A DNA stretch of 64,000 nt from Chitinophaga varians (GCF_014529945.1 NZ_JACVFB010000008.1:62001-126000); one strand, 5' to 3'; counted from the first letter of the stretch, positions 40,830-50,066 are shown. Notes: generated from the sequence alone by a model not told the origin. Made by a program: numbers and translations.

Positions 40830-41115
40830 ATGGAAGTCATTATTCGGGATTTTAATATCGATGATACCACCTCCCTCGCCGGTTTAACCCATCAGCTGGG
40901 ATACCCTACCACCGCGGCGGAAATGAGCGCCCGCATGGAGATGATCTCCCAAAATCCCGATTACAAAACAGCCGTGGCGGTATTAGGAAGTAACGTTGTC
41001 GGATATGTGGGCATCAACCGGCAGTGGTTCTGGGAACAAAACGGTTGTTTTGTGAGGATCCAGGGGATTTGAAGCCGTATCAACCGGATACAGAAAAAAG
41101 ATCACTGTCGATTAA
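40830..41115 (+). pseudogene. GNAT acetyltransferase with internal deletion
   Basis: Two ends of an acetyltransferase without its middle. The first frame (40830-41072, 80 residues) reads a normal N-terminal half: MEVIIRDFNIDDTTSLAGL, AVAVLGSNVVGYVGINRQW, GCFVRIQ, then a stop two codons later. Another frame directly behind it (about 41066-41115) reads GFEAVSTGYRKKI and ends at TAA, which is a typical GNAT C-terminus. The central part with the acetyl-CoA loop (about 60 residues) is deleted and the join is out of frame. No product would be active. Confidence 0.8.
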
Positions 41116-41174
41116 TGTTTGTTCATCACTGAAGAATTCGGTCCGGCTTCTTTGCAGTTAAACAATTAATATAA

Positions 41175-41208
41175 GGAGGACGTTGTCTTAAAAAAGGCAA
41201 CGTCCTCC
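41175..41208 (+). terminator. Hairpin downstream of the acetyltransferase remnant
   Basis: A perfect 11-bp stem GGAGGACGTTG / CAACGTCCTCC with a 12-base loop and A-rich centre, followed by AATTATGT. It fits the terminator of the former acetyltransferase gene. Confidence 0.6.
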
Positions 41209-41378
41209 AATTATGTCGCAAACAGCCCGCTAAATTGTCCTACGCTGCCTCCCTCCAAATGCTATCTTCTTAGCATCTTTGTTGTGCTGAAATCAACAGC
41301 CAATAAATGGAGCAGCAACCATTTCAAAAACGGGCGGAACCGAAAAGCCACATGAGTAGGAAACCAAAAACATATCTC

Positions 41379-41828
41379 ATGTCAAACAATACTGTTTCAC
41401 TGCACAGAGTCCTGAAGACAACTCCGGAGAAAGTATATCGTGCGTTTATCGAACCACTGGCCCTCGCTGCCTGGCTGCCTCCTTATGGCTTCCTCTGCAC
41501 CGTTCATGAACTGGACGCAAAAGCAGGTGGTAAACACCGCGCCTCTTTCCACAACTTCACTACCGGTAACGGCCATTCTTTTGGCGGCACTTACCTGGAA
41601 CTGAAGCCCGGAGAGCTGGTGAAATACACCGATAAATTTGAAGATCCCAACCTGCCGGGAGAAATGACGACCACCGTATCGCTTCGGAAAACAATAGCCG
41701 GCACAGAAATAAAAATTACACAGGAAGGAATTCCCGCTGTCATCCCTGTAGAGATGTGTTATCTGGGTTGGCAGGAATCGTTGGAGAAACTGGCGAAATT
41801 AGTGGAGCCCGAGATACCGGATGCATGA
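41379..41828 (+). CDS. SRPBCC (AHSA1/START-like) protein
   Basis: A protein of 149 residues with the hydrophobic-cavity fold of the SRPBCC superfamily, AHSA1 branch. Marker segments are SLHRVLKTTPEKVYRAFIEPL (strand and helix), LAAWLPPYGF, GNGHSFGGTYLELKPGELV and the end CYLGWQESLEKLAKLVEPE. I chose the ATG at 41379 (MSNNTVSLHRV); the longer frame from 41307 adds 24 basic residues without similarity. Such proteins bind small ligands or act in stress responses; the ligand is unknown. Confidence 0.9.
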   Translation: MSNNTVSLHRVLKTTPEKVYRAFIEPLALAAWLPPYGFLCTVHELDAKAGGKHRASFHNFTTGNGHSFGGTYLELKPGELVKYTDKFEDPNLPGEMTTTVSLRKTIAGTEIKITQEGIPAVIPVEMCYLGWQESLEKLAKLVEPEIPDA

Positions 41829-41901
41829 TTTTCAGGAAAGTACTTATCACACCAAAGCCGCATCAATCCAATGATTTATGTGGCTTTCGTTATTTTATGA
41901 C

Positions 41902-42669
41902 CTATGCCCGTTTCGTGTATACCCGCATGGCCAACGCATAAGCCACGAGCATAATACCGAGGCACCAGGCGAGTGCCAGCCAGATCTCGCCACCAACCGG
42001 CTGTCCGGACAACAGTGCGCGTATCGCTTCCACCATCGGGGTCAATGGCTGGTTTTCCGCAAAAGCACGAACGCCGGCAGGCATCGTCTTAGTGGGCACA
42101 AACGCAGAGCTGACCAGTGGCAGAAAGTGGATAGGATAGGCAATAGCACTGGCGCCATCTACTGATTTGGCAGACAATCCGGCTATCGCCGCCACCCAGG
42201 TGAGCGCGAGGGTGAACATGGCGAGTATACCGCCCACAGCCAACCATGACAGCACGCCGGCGGGTGAACGAAACCCCATGAGCAGCGCCACCAGTACAAT
42301 CACCGTGACAGACATCACGTTAGACACCAGGGAGGTCAGCACATGTCCCCACAACGCCGCGGAACGCGCAATGGGCATGGAGTTGAAACGTTCAAATATG
42401 CCCCGCTGCACATCGGTAAACAGCCGGAAAGATACATAGCCGATGCTATTGGCCACGGCGATCAGTAGTATACCGGGCAACAGATAATTCACATAATTAT
42501 CCGTGCCTGTCTGGATAGCGCCCCCCAATACATACACGAACAGCAGCATCATGGCTATCGGCATAATGGTAACGGTAATGATAGTGTCCATGCTGCGAAA
42601 AACATGGCGCATGGAACGACCCAGCATCACGCCCATGTCTGCGAGATAATTGTTTCTTATTGCTTCCAT
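41902..42669 (-). CDS. ABC-2 type transporter permease, DrrB-like
   Basis: Membrane half of an ABC exporter, 255 residues, with six helices: VTIMPIAMMLLFVYVLGG, YLLPGILLIAVANSIGY, VMSVTVIVLVALLMG, AVGGILAMFTLALTWVA and others. The segment FERFNSMPIARSAALWGH is typical of the DrrB group, which exports antibiotics such as daunorubicin in actinomycetes. The start codon overlaps the stop of the ATPase gene (42669) by one base, so both are made in equal amount. The substrate is unknown. Confidence 0.93.
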   Translation of the reverse strand: MEAIRNNYLADMGVMLGRSMRHVFRSMDTIITVTIMPIAMMLLFVYVLGGAIQTGTDNYVNYLLPGILLIAVANSIGYVSFRLFTDVQRGIFERFNSMPIARSAALWGHVLTSLVSNVMSVTVIVLVALLMGFRSPAGVLSWLAVGGILAMFTLALTWVAAIAGLSAKSVDGASAIAYPIHFLPLVSSAFVPTKTMPAGVRAFAENQPLTPMVEAIRALLSGQPVGGEIWLALAWCLGIMLVAYALAMRVYTKRA

Positions 42670-43436
42670 TATATTTCAGTTTTTTGGCCAATAATATTGA
42701 GAAAAATTTCTTCCAGCGTCGGCTGTTTTTCAACGTACTCCACTTTGGCGGGCGGGAACAATTTCTTCAGTTCCTGCAGCGTATCATTCACAATGATCCG
42801 GCCCTTGTGAAGGATCGCGATCCTGTCGGCCAGCTGTTCGGCCTCCTCCAGGTATTGCGTGGTCAGAAACACCGTGGTACCGCTACCGGCCAGCTCTTCA
42901 ATGATCTTCCATACTTCCAGGCGGCCTTCGGGGTCCAGGCCGGTGGTGGGCTCATCGAGGAATATCACGGGTGAGTTGCCCACCAGGCTCATGGCGATGT
43001 CCAGCCGGCGGCGCATACCGCCGGAATAACCAGATGCCCGGCGATGGGCCGCGTCTGTAAGGCCGAAACGTTGCAGCAGGCTATCGGCGATCAGGTCCGG
43101 ATGAGGAAGATGCCGCAGCCGGGCCATCATCAACAGGTTCTCCCGCCCGGTCAATACCTCGTCCACCGCGGCAAATTGTCCGGTCAGGCTGATCGACTGC
43201 CGCACCTGCTGAGGTTGTGACGTTACATCAAATCCGTTGACAGTGACCTTCCCGCTGTCTTGTTTCAGCAGCGTGGCCAGTATCCGGACGATCGTCGTTT
43301 TGCCGGCCCCGTTAGTGCCCAACAGCGCGAAAATACTCCCCTTCTTTACCTCTAAATCCACGCCTGTCAGCACAGGGAGATTCTTGTAAGACTTTTTTAA
43401 TCCCTTTACAGAGATCGCGTTTCCATTTTGTGACAT
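42669..43436 (-). CDS. ABC transporter ATP-binding protein, DrrA-like
   Basis: ATPase of 255 residues for the permease encoded next. Walker A is LGTNGAGKTT (about residues 36-45), the Q loop SLTGQFAAVDEVLTG, the signature YSGGMRRRLD (about 137-146), Walker B PVIFLDEPTTGLDP and the H-loop region has Gln instead of the usual His (LTTQYLEEAEQLAD), a feature of the DrrA group. It begins 12 bases after the XRE-pentapeptide gene (43448-44344), so regulator and exporter form one operon. Confidence 0.95.
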   Translation of the reverse strand: MSQNGNAISVKGLKKSYKNLPVLTGVDLEVKKGSIFALLGTNGAGKTTIVRILATLLKQDSGKVTVNGFDVTSQPQQVRQSISLTGQFAAVDEVLTGRENLLMMARLRHLPHPDLIADSLLQRFGLTDAAHRRASGYSGGMRRRLDIAMSLVGNSPVIFLDEPTTGLDPEGRLEVWKIIEELAGSGTTVFLTTQYLEEAEQLADRIAILHKGRIIVNDTLQELKKLFPPAKVEYVEKQPTLEEIFLNIIGQKTEI

Positions 43437-43447
43437 GTGATTGTTTG

Positions 43448-44344
43448 CTATGCTGTTAACAATGTGATACCACTGACGTCCGCTTTTCCGTTTTTCAGAA
43501 ACTCGTACGTTATGCGGTCAGCCTGGCATTCAACGAACCGAAGTTGCTTCAGGCTTCTGCATTTAAAGAATGTATTTGTCAGGATGGTGTTCTGGAAGGT
43601 CACCTTCGAAAAGGCACAGTTATCAAAAGAACAGTCCGCTAACACCCCTTCAAACACCAGATCGGTGATAGAAGAGCGAATAAACGAAGTACCATTCAGG
43701 ATGGCATTCACCATCGTACTTTTCTGAAAACTGCTGGATTTGAAAGTTGCCCCGGTCAGATCCGTCCCGGAGAAATTGCAGCTTTTAATATGGCTCCCGG
43801 AAAACTCCGCCCCTTTCAGCGAACAGTCCTTAAAGATATTCGTGTCCAGATGAGAGCTTTGGAAATGGCTGTTGCTGATATCAGAACCGGAAAAATCGCA
43901 GCTAACGATATGATTGCCTTTTAAAAGCAACTCCGACAGCTCCGACCCGATGAATTTGCAGCGCTGCATGTTGGAGGAACTGAATTTTTCATGCAGGTGC
44001 TTCAACCCGGAAAAGTCAGCATCCACCCAGTTGCCCATGGACATGTTCCAGCTGTGTTTATTTTCCGGCTTCGCGGGTGGCAACTCCGCTGCCGGCTCCT
44101 CCAAAAATTCCCTGGCTACAGCATCAGCGGTGGCCGACTGGAAATGCTCCGAGAAATAGTTGAGGTCCACCCCCAACATTTGCGCCACCCGGTTCATGGT
44201 AATAATGTCCGGGATCGATTCACCCCGCTCCCATTTCCCGACAGCCTGCGGACTGATGAAGAGCTGCTGAGCCAGTTGCGCCTGCGACATATTGATTGCT
44301 TTGCGTGCCTGGGCGATTTTGTTACCGATGATCTTAGTTTCCAT
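43448..44344 (-). CDS. XRE helix-turn-helix regulator fused to pentapeptide repeats
   Basis: A 298-residue two-part protein. An XRE-type HTH (about residues 6-62) reads KIAQARKAINMSQAQLAQQL, ISPQAVGKWERGESIPD. After a linker (about 65-105) comes a pentapeptide-repeat domain (about 110-285) built on the A(D/N)LxX pattern: CKFIGSELSE, CDFSGSDISNSHF, CNFSGTDLTGATF, CSFDNCAFSKVTF. Such right-handed beta helices can mimic DNA and in Qnr protect gyrase. Here the domain is fixed to a DNA-binding head and the gene leads a drug-type ABC exporter operon, so it may be a sensor-regulator of that exporter. Confidence 0.9.
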   Translation of the reverse strand: METKIIGNKIAQARKAINMSQAQLAQQLFISPQAVGKWERGESIPDIITMNRVAQMLGVDLNYFSEHFQSATADAVAREFLEEPAAELPPAKPENKHSWNMSMGNWVDADFSGLKHLHEKFSSSNMQRCKFIGSELSELLLKGNHIVSCDFSGSDISNSHFQSSHLDTNIFKDCSLKGAEFSGSHIKSCNFSGTDLTGATFKSSSFQKSTMVNAILNGTSFIRSSITDLVFEGVLADCSFDNCAFSKVTFQNTILTNTFFKCRSLKQLRFVECQADRITYEFLKNGKADVSGITLLTA

Positions 44345-44649
44345 TGATTTGTTTTTTTCGATACAGCAAAGATATTTGGGTTCTTTTTCAGAAGCGGTAA
44401 AAACGCCGCTCCTCTTGGTTGTATAACCGCTACTTAGGGTTGTATTTTAACAACCACTGGTTGTATAAGGTTGATTTTTAACAATTTAGATTTTCAATAC
44501 TTTCACCGCCCCGCTCCTGCTTTTGGTAAGGCCCGTTATAAAATACAGACGGCTGGCAGGAAATTTCCTGCCAGCCGTATCGAACAACTGCTTATAGCCG
44601 TTTATGAATCGGAGGGGTACCAAGCCGTCCTCGTCATAATAATCATATA
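44345..44649. other. Intergenic region with large palindrome
   Basis: About 300 bases without a convincing gene between two leftward genes. It holds the 30-base palindrome at 44549-44578. On the minus strand a frame without ATG runs from the end of the lipocalin-like gene to a stop at 44486-44488 and reads protein-like sequence (GLVPLRFINGYKQLFDTAG, LYFITGLTKSRS), possibly a remnant. Confidence 0.4.
44549..44578. terminator. 30-base perfect palindrome
   Basis: ACGGCTGGCAGGAAA followed at once by its exact reverse complement. It lies 72 bases after the lipocalin-like gene; on that strand CTGTATTTTATAA follows, so it is probably its terminator. Confidence 0.65.
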
Positions 44650-45000
44650 TTAATCGGATACTTTCTCGTACTCCAGCGTACCTGTCTTATCGTTACTGAT
44701 GATTCTTTTCCTGGCATCAAAATACTCTACCTTAAACTTCAGTGAGATGATGCTGATTTTAATAGTGAGGTAGTCATTTTCTGGTGACAATGTCCATGAC
44801 CCCTTACGGCTTTTGCTGCCGTTGATCCCCTGAAAAACGCCACCTTCCACAAATACCTGATAGGTATCCTTGGGTTCTGTGACTACTCCGTCTTTCGTTT
44901 CCTTCACCAGTTTCCATTTTCCAATCAGTTCTTTTGAGGTTTGGGCTTTCGTTACCAGGCCTGCAACGGTGAGCACCAGCAATAAAAATAGTTGTTTCAT
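44650..45000 (-). CDS. Secreted lipocalin-like protein
   Basis: A 116-residue protein with signal peptide (MKQLFLLLVLTVAGLVTKAQ). The rest forms a small beta barrel of the lipocalin-like type: ELIGKWKLVKETKDGV is the GxW start motif (GKWKLV), then QVFVEGGVFQGI, KSRKGSWTLSPENDYLTIK and a last strand GTLEYEKV. Such short barrels are common in Bacteroidota as secreted proteins of unknown ligand. It is followed by a large palindrome (44549-44578). Confidence 0.85.
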   Translation of the reverse strand: MKQLFLLLVLTVAGLVTKAQTSKELIGKWKLVKETKDGVVTEPKDTYQVFVEGGVFQGINGSKSRKGSWTLSPENDYLTIKISIISLKFKVEYFDARKRIISNDKTGTLEYEKVSD

Positions 45001-45198
45001 CTTTTTTTATAAAAATAATGCTTTTTATGGTTTCACAATCGTAGTGCATCCACCTGATAACTGAGGAGAACAGGGCCTCCAAACGCAGCGACCGATATCC
45101 GGCCAGAGGCAGCATGCCCCGGGAGCCGTAATTTTGCTGTTTTTTATTATCTTAAAGTACCAAATTGAGAAAACCGAACCTTACAGATCCAATTCCCC

Positions 45199-47703
45199 AT
45201 GCGCAAATTTTCATATCTATCCGCTGGCCTGTCTTTTTGTGGCTGTTGTATTATTGTATGCCTTTTACTAACTGTGATTCCTTGTTATGCCCAACAACAG
45301 GATACTACCCACCGCAGTGAAAAACAAAAAGCCGACAGCACTGCCTCCGGTTTTGTAGAGGGGCTAAAGCAATTTGGAAAATCAGCATCGAGAAAGTCAG
45401 TTGAAGCATTTGCGGCAGAGAAGGTTGCGCATCGTCAGGAACAAATCTTTGACGAAACCAACAGGATACTCCAGCGGGCCAAAAACTACCTGCGGGCAGG
45501 CATCGACACCAACCACATGAAAAGTTCCCTGCAGAAGATAAAAACATGGTCGGAGCTGGCGGGAGACGGTATATTCACCAACAGGGGCAGCGCCCAATCA
45601 TATCGCAACCTTACCAATTCCTACAATCTGTTGCTCGTTCTGCAAAAACAAGTGACAGCGATAAAGACGGTATTGGACAGACACCATACCAATCTGACCT
45701 CTTTCTCCTATGAACTGGATTCATTATCTACCGATCCTGCCATTTTTACATTCCCTAACGATTCGGCCCAACTGGTCAAATACATCAAAAAGATGAGAAC
45801 TGTTGCCCATGGACTTGCTCCCATAGACAGTTTACTGAAACAGGCCACTATTAGCATTGGGGAGTTACGGGAACCCACCAATACGTTGTTGTTTGACATC
45901 AACACTAAAATGGAAGAAATAGAGCATTACCAGCTGGCTATTTACGCCAAAACTTTTGACAGCGAGTTTCCCGCCTTATGGCAGCCGGCACGGGAGGCCA
46001 GGTCATTACGTGAAATTTTGTATTACTCCCGGGAGAAAACATTGTTAACCTTTCAATTTTATGTTGCCGATAATAAGGGCAAGGTCTTCATAACCCTTCT
46101 CCTGGTGTGTTTCGCTACGTTTTATATTAGCACGCTGAAGACAATGAGCGCCAAATCAGCCTACACACAAACCGAAAACAGATTGTTATTCCGGTTTCCG
46201 CTGTTATCGGCAATCATTGTTGTACTCAGTTTATTCCAATTTCTGTTTGTTGCGCAACCGTTTCTTTTTACCTGTTTGTGCTGGTCGCTGCCGGCCCTTT
46301 CACTGGCTTTTGTTTTTCGGGGCTTTATCAGCCGGTATTGGATGCGTTTCTGGCTGTCTCTGCTGGCATTGTTCTTTTTGGCCTGTCTGGACAACCTGAT
46401 ACTACAGGCATCCCGGCCGGAGCGTTGGTTGATGCTGCTGTTGGCGCTCGCCGGAATAGCACTGGGTACTTCGGCACTGTCTAAACGTAACAGAGCTGCG
46501 CTGAAAGAGCAATGGATCGTTTACGCCATTGGCCTGATGATCTTACTGGAACTGGCTGCCATCGTGGCCAACCTGACCGGGCGTTACAATTTGTCTAAAA
46601 CATTGCTGACAAGCGGATATTTTAATGCTGTCATCGCCATCCTTTTTCTCTGGACAGTACGGATTATCAATGAAGCACTGGAAGTAAGTACTATTGTATA
46701 CACCGTTTCAGAGCCGGCATCTATGTATATCAATTTCCAGAAGGTAGGAAACCGCGCCCATCCACTCTTCTATCTCCTGCTGATTATTGGCTGGTGCGTA
46801 TTATTTGGCCGCAACTTCTACGCCTTCAAATTAATGACCGACCCATTCCAGGCCTTCCTTTCCGCAGAGCGGCAGGTAGGAGAATTTACCTTTACTATCA
46901 ACAACATCATCTTGTTTGTGGCCATAGTCATGCTGTCTGTTATTATATCCAGGATCGTCTCTTTCTTTGCTTCCGACAGAAGTTTCTCTGCCAGCGGCAC
47001 CGCCGCAAAGGCGCGGGTGGGTCTGGGCAGCTGGATATTACTCATTCGAATTTCCATTATCACCCTTGGTGTATTATTTGCCTTCGCCGCCGCAGGTATT
47101 CCGATGAACCGCGTAGCCCTGTTTCTCGGCGCCATCGGAGTAGGCGTCGGTTTAGGCCTGCAGTCGCTGGTCAACAATCTGGTGAGTGGACTGATCATCG
47201 CATTCGAGAAACCCATTAACGTAGGAGATATCATTGATATCAAAGAACAATCCGGGACCGTAAAATCAATTGGTTTTCGCAGCAGTACCATTTCCACCTG
47301 GGATGGGGCCGATCTTATCATGCCGAACGGAGACTTATTGACGGCCCATCTGCTCAATTGGACCGCCAACGGCCATAAACGCAGAATGACGATAGCAGTA
47401 GGCGTATCCTATGACACAGACCTTGACAAAGCCACAGAGGTCCTGACAACGCTCCTTCATCAGGACAAACGGATACTGACCACCCCGTCACCTAAGGTAC
47501 TTTTCAGAGAGTTTAATCAAAGTTCGATTGATATCCAGTTGCTGTTCTGGGTGCGCAGCCTTAAAGAAGCCGTCGACATTAAAAGCGACCTGATTGCCGC
47601 TATCACCCAGGCATTCCGCCAGCATCACATTGTTATTCCTTTCCCCCAACAGGATGTGCATATTTTCCCGCAAGATCAGCAGGGTACGGCTGATGCGGGG
47701 TGA
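45199..47703 (+). CDS. Large MscS-family mechanosensitive channel
   Basis: Inner-membrane tension-gated channel of 834 residues, of the MscK/YbdG-like long type. A signal peptide (to about 32) is followed by a periplasmic helical domain (about 33-280) and ten or more membrane helices (about 288-640). The pore helix is in GVGVGLGLQSLVNNLVSGLIIAFEKPINVGDII (about 645-677), the family signature, here given by its Gly/Ala-rich part and the VGDII end. The MscS beta and alpha/beta domains complete it (SSTISTWDGADLIMPNGDLL). It ends in a terminator stem that begins within the last codons. Confidence 0.93.
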   Translation: MRKFSYLSAGLSFCGCCIIVCLLLTVIPCYAQQQDTTHRSEKQKADSTASGFVEGLKQFGKSASRKSVEAFAAEKVAHRQEQIFDETNRILQRAKNYLRAGIDTNHMKSSLQKIKTWSELAGDGIFTNRGSAQSYRNLTNSYNLLLVLQKQVTAIKTVLDRHHTNLTSFSYELDSLSTDPAIFTFPNDSAQLVKYIKKMRTVAHGLAPIDSLLKQATISIGELREPTNTLLFDINTKMEEIEHYQLAIYAKTFDSEFPALWQPAREARSLREILYYSREKTLLTFQFYVADNKGKVFITLLLVCFATFYISTLKTMSAKSAYTQTENRLLFRFPLLSAIIVVLSLFQFLFVAQPFLFTCLCWSLPALSLAFVFRGFISRYWMRFWLSLLALFFLACLDNLILQASRPERWLMLLLALAGIALGTSALSKRNRAALKEQWIVYAIGLMILLELAAIVANLTGRYNLSKTLLTSGYFNAVIAILFLWTVRIINEALEVSTIVYTVSEPASMYINFQKVGNRAHPLFYLLLIIGWCVLFGRNFYAFKLMTDPFQAFLSAERQVGEFTFTINNIILFVAIVMLSVIISRIVSFFASDRSFSASGTAAKARVGLGSWILLIRISIITLGVLFAFAAAGIPMNRVALFLGAIGVGVGLGLQSLVNNLVSGLIIAFEKPINVGDIIDIKEQSGTVKSIGFRSSTISTWDGADLIMPNGDLLTAHLLNWTANGHKRRMTIAVGVSYDTDLDKATEVLTTLLHQDKRILTTPSPKVLFREFNQSSIDIQLLFWVRSLKEAVDIKSDLIAAITQAFRQHHIVIPFPQQDVHIFPQDQQGTADAG

Positions 47704-47725
47704 CCACCCCGCATCAGGTGTTTTT
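47691..47725 (+). terminator. Terminator overlapping the end of the MscS gene
   Basis: TGATGCGGGG (47691-47700) pairs with CCCCGCATCA (47707-47716), followed by GGTGTTTTT. The left arm is the last coding part and the TGA stop is in the loop. Confidence 0.75.
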
Positions 47726-47733
47726 AGTTCCTT

Positions 47734-49146
47734 CTAATACCCATATTCTATTTTAGTAATAATAATAGGAGCCGATGCCGGCAATGCCCATGGGTCCTGA
47801 TTGGGATCAACGCGGTCAGAATAATTAACGATGCTGAACCTGGGCTCCTGAAGGAACTCGTCGACCCATGTCTTGTACCAATAGGCATCTGATTCGGATA
47901 CCGCCCTGAATAGTTCCCGCCTCGCCGGTACACGGAATACCGCGGTATATAGTTTGCCGGTTTCCGAATAGGCCGCAGAGACGGTATCGGTCACATAACT
48001 ACCAATAGTATAGTGCAAAGCCACTTTGAAACTATCCGTTGTGGGGTTAAACGGATTGACGATGATCTTGTCATTGCCACTTTTAGTCATCAAACCGGTG
48101 AAGTTGCTTCCTGCAAAGGTGACGCGGATTTCCTTAATACCGGGTTGCGTTGTCAGCTCCAATGAGCTTCTAAGGTCCCAGACAAATGCCGGTTGTTTCA
48201 GGATAAGATAAAGGTAGCTCCTTTTAGCAGGCAGGAAACCCGCGTCTGATGCGAAGGCGGGCAAATTACCGACAATATCCTTTACCGTATACCTCGACAC
48301 CCCTGTTTCAAGTATGGAACTACCAGTGGTAATATTCGGATTCTCCCAATAAAGCTGATTATTCATGCCGTAGATGTTCATCTCGTCTGTTACCATACGG
48401 GTAACAGATGTACTATTGACATCGGCAGCATTTCGGACCTGTATATAGGGATTGTTTTCATTGTTTCTTAAAATACCGGTAAAGGTGCTGATCCCTGTGG
48501 GATAGACAGTGTTTTCAAACGCCGCCCCCGGCATCACCTGCGATTGGACAACAGCACTGCTATCCGCTTCCCTAAAACTCAGCATGCCACTGAATTTACC
48601 ATCGCCGCCTGTTAAGCTGCCATCGTAAAAGCGGACGAGCGCACCGTTCCATCTGTCGGCATTGGCAACTGCCTCCGCCACTGAAACGGATACAATTTTC
48701 ACGATACCTTTACCGATATGCTGTATACGGGAAAGCGGAACATCTTTTAAGACCACCTCTCCGTGCTGCCGCTGCAGCTTCTGGCCTGAGGCGTTGATCG
48801 CCACCCAATCGCCGGGATTAAAAGGGGAGATGGAATCCAGCAGCACCACGATCCCTGCAGTATCCTGACCATCGCTTTGCAGGATAATGGTTTTGGGATC
48901 GGTGTTCTTTCCTTCCCGGTCAGAAATCACTACGCCTGTTATCTGTTTGCCGTCGGCCCCGTCCGGCAAACGTACCTCCGCAGCTACGCTCAGGGCTTTC
49001 AATTGGGTAATGCTGATGGTTTTGGCGCCAAAGGCGGCGGGACTGAGGTCTGGTGCGTCGGTCTTCGTACAGGCGGCAAACAGAAAGGATGTAATGACCA
49101 GCACTGACAGCATCTTGTTGTATGTTATATAATTCATTGATATCAA
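47734..49146 (-). CDS. DUF5689 lipoprotein
   Basis: Surface-type lipoprotein of 470 residues with a lipobox (SFLFAAC); the start may be M1 or M4. The N-terminal domain (about 35-230) is DUF5689: ITGVVISDREGKNTDPKTIILQSDG, SISPFNPGDWVAINASGQKL and GEVVLKDVPLSRIQHIGKG, quoted by segments, an OB-like fold. The C-terminal part (about 250-470) is a beta domain that includes ITKIEYGY at the end. It is the last gene of the sigma-FecR-TonB receptor locus (gap to the next gene 10 bases). Such proteins are expected to help the receptor at the cell surface; the ligand is unknown. Confidence 0.85.
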   Translation of the reverse strand: MISMNYITYNKMLSVLVITSFLFAACTKTDAPDLSPAAFGAKTISITQLKALSVAAEVRLPDGADGKQITGVVISDREGKNTDPKTIILQSDGQDTAGIVVLLDSISPFNPGDWVAINASGQKLQRQHGEVVLKDVPLSRIQHIGKGIVKIVSVSVAEAVANADRWNGALVRFYDGSLTGGDGKFSGMLSFREADSSAVVQSQVMPGAAFENTVYPTGISTFTGILRNNENNPYIQVRNAADVNSTSVTRMVTDEMNIYGMNNQLYWENPNITTGSSILETGVSRYTVKDIVGNLPAFASDAGFLPAKRSYLYLILKQPAFVWDLRSSLELTTQPGIKEIRVTFAGSNFTGLMTKSGNDKIIVNPFNPTTDSFKVALHYTIGSYVTDTVSAAYSETGKLYTAVFRVPARRELFRAVSESDAYWYKTWVDEFLQEPRFSIVNYSDRVDPNQDPWALPASAPIIITKIEYGY

Positions 49147-49156
49147 TTTTACCTGA

Positions 49157-50062
49157 TTACCACAGTTGTCTTAAGCCGGTACGCAGATTGGCTGTAACGG
49201 TCCTGGTGCTGTAGTTAATAGTTTTGTCCTGGTTTATACCAACCGGTACTTTAAACTGATGAGTATTTTTAAAGCCCTGTACAGCGAGTACATAACCATG
49301 TCCTCCATTGGCCGGCACGGCAGTATTTATCAGCTCCTGCCCCGTAACGGCATCGTAGAAACGCAGGCCCAAAAGTCCGTTCGATGCCTCTTTAGTATTG
49401 AACAGGATGATATCGGTGGCTTGTCCGTAGGTGAGTATCCCCGGCACTTTCGCCTCATTCAGACTGCCGTCGCGCGATACGCTGCGGCAACGTAGCGGCC
49501 CTGCATCTGGCGCCTGATGCAGTATATAAAGCGCAACCATACTGGTATCGGTTTGGGAAGCTCCATTCAATTGTACCCGGAGTAATTGAAAAGCGGGTTC
49601 CTGCTCTTCTGCCGTCAACGGTTTATCTGCGAGATAAAACAGCGCCTGCGCACCGCGATTAAGCGTAACGGCACTATCGATCAGCATCCTGTTGGGCAGG
49701 ATACCTTCCATCGTAGTAGCAGTATCGGGGACCATATAGTTAAACCGGAATTGATGCGCACCATCCCTAAAACTGGTATACACAATGGCCGGCACCGAAC
49801 TGTATACGGTGGGATATTCCAGTTTTTGCGGGCTGGAACTCAGGTTTAAAAAAGGAATCATTCCACTTCTTTTCACCACCGGAACATCCACAAACAACCC
49901 GATGCCTCCCATATTATATAATGCCAGCACATCGGAAGAAGAATAAAAATTCGCTTTGCTGCTATTCCCGTTTTCGGGCACCACCGGCTGTATCTCCTTA
50001 TTACAGGCCGATATCAGCATCACCATACAATACCCGACAAGCACATAGAAACGTGTTCTCAT
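49157..50062 (-). CDS. DUF4397-like lipoprotein
   Basis: A 301-residue lipoprotein (lipobox MLISAC). The body looks like two tandem Ig-like DUF4397 domains: KANFYSSSDVLALYN and GIGLFVDVPVVKR in the first half and a second half with ALYILHQAPDAGPLRCRSV and FYDAVTGQELIN. The match to DUF4397 is only moderate. It lies between the IPT-like lipoprotein (5 bases upstream) and the DUF5689 gene (10 bases downstream) in the second TonB locus, so it should act at the surface together with them. Confidence 0.7.
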   Translation of the reverse strand: MRTRFYVLVGYCMVMLISACNKEIQPVVPENGNSSKANFYSSSDVLALYNMGGIGLFVDVPVVKRSGMIPFLNLSSSPQKLEYPTVYSSVPAIVYTSFRDGAHQFRFNYMVPDTATTMEGILPNRMLIDSAVTLNRGAQALFYLADKPLTAEEQEPAFQLLRVQLNGASQTDTSMVALYILHQAPDAGPLRCRSVSRDGSLNEAKVPGILTYGQATDIILFNTKEASNGLLGLRFYDAVTGQELINTAVPANGGHGYVLAVQGFKNTHQFKVPVGINQDKTINYSTRTVTANLRTGLRQLW

Positions 50063-50066
50063 GATG

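Noticed and set aside
44471..44653. Plus-strand frame of 60 codons over the palindrome
   Set aside because: No start signal, no fold, and it crosses the end of the lipocalin-like gene; the palindrome explains the base pattern.
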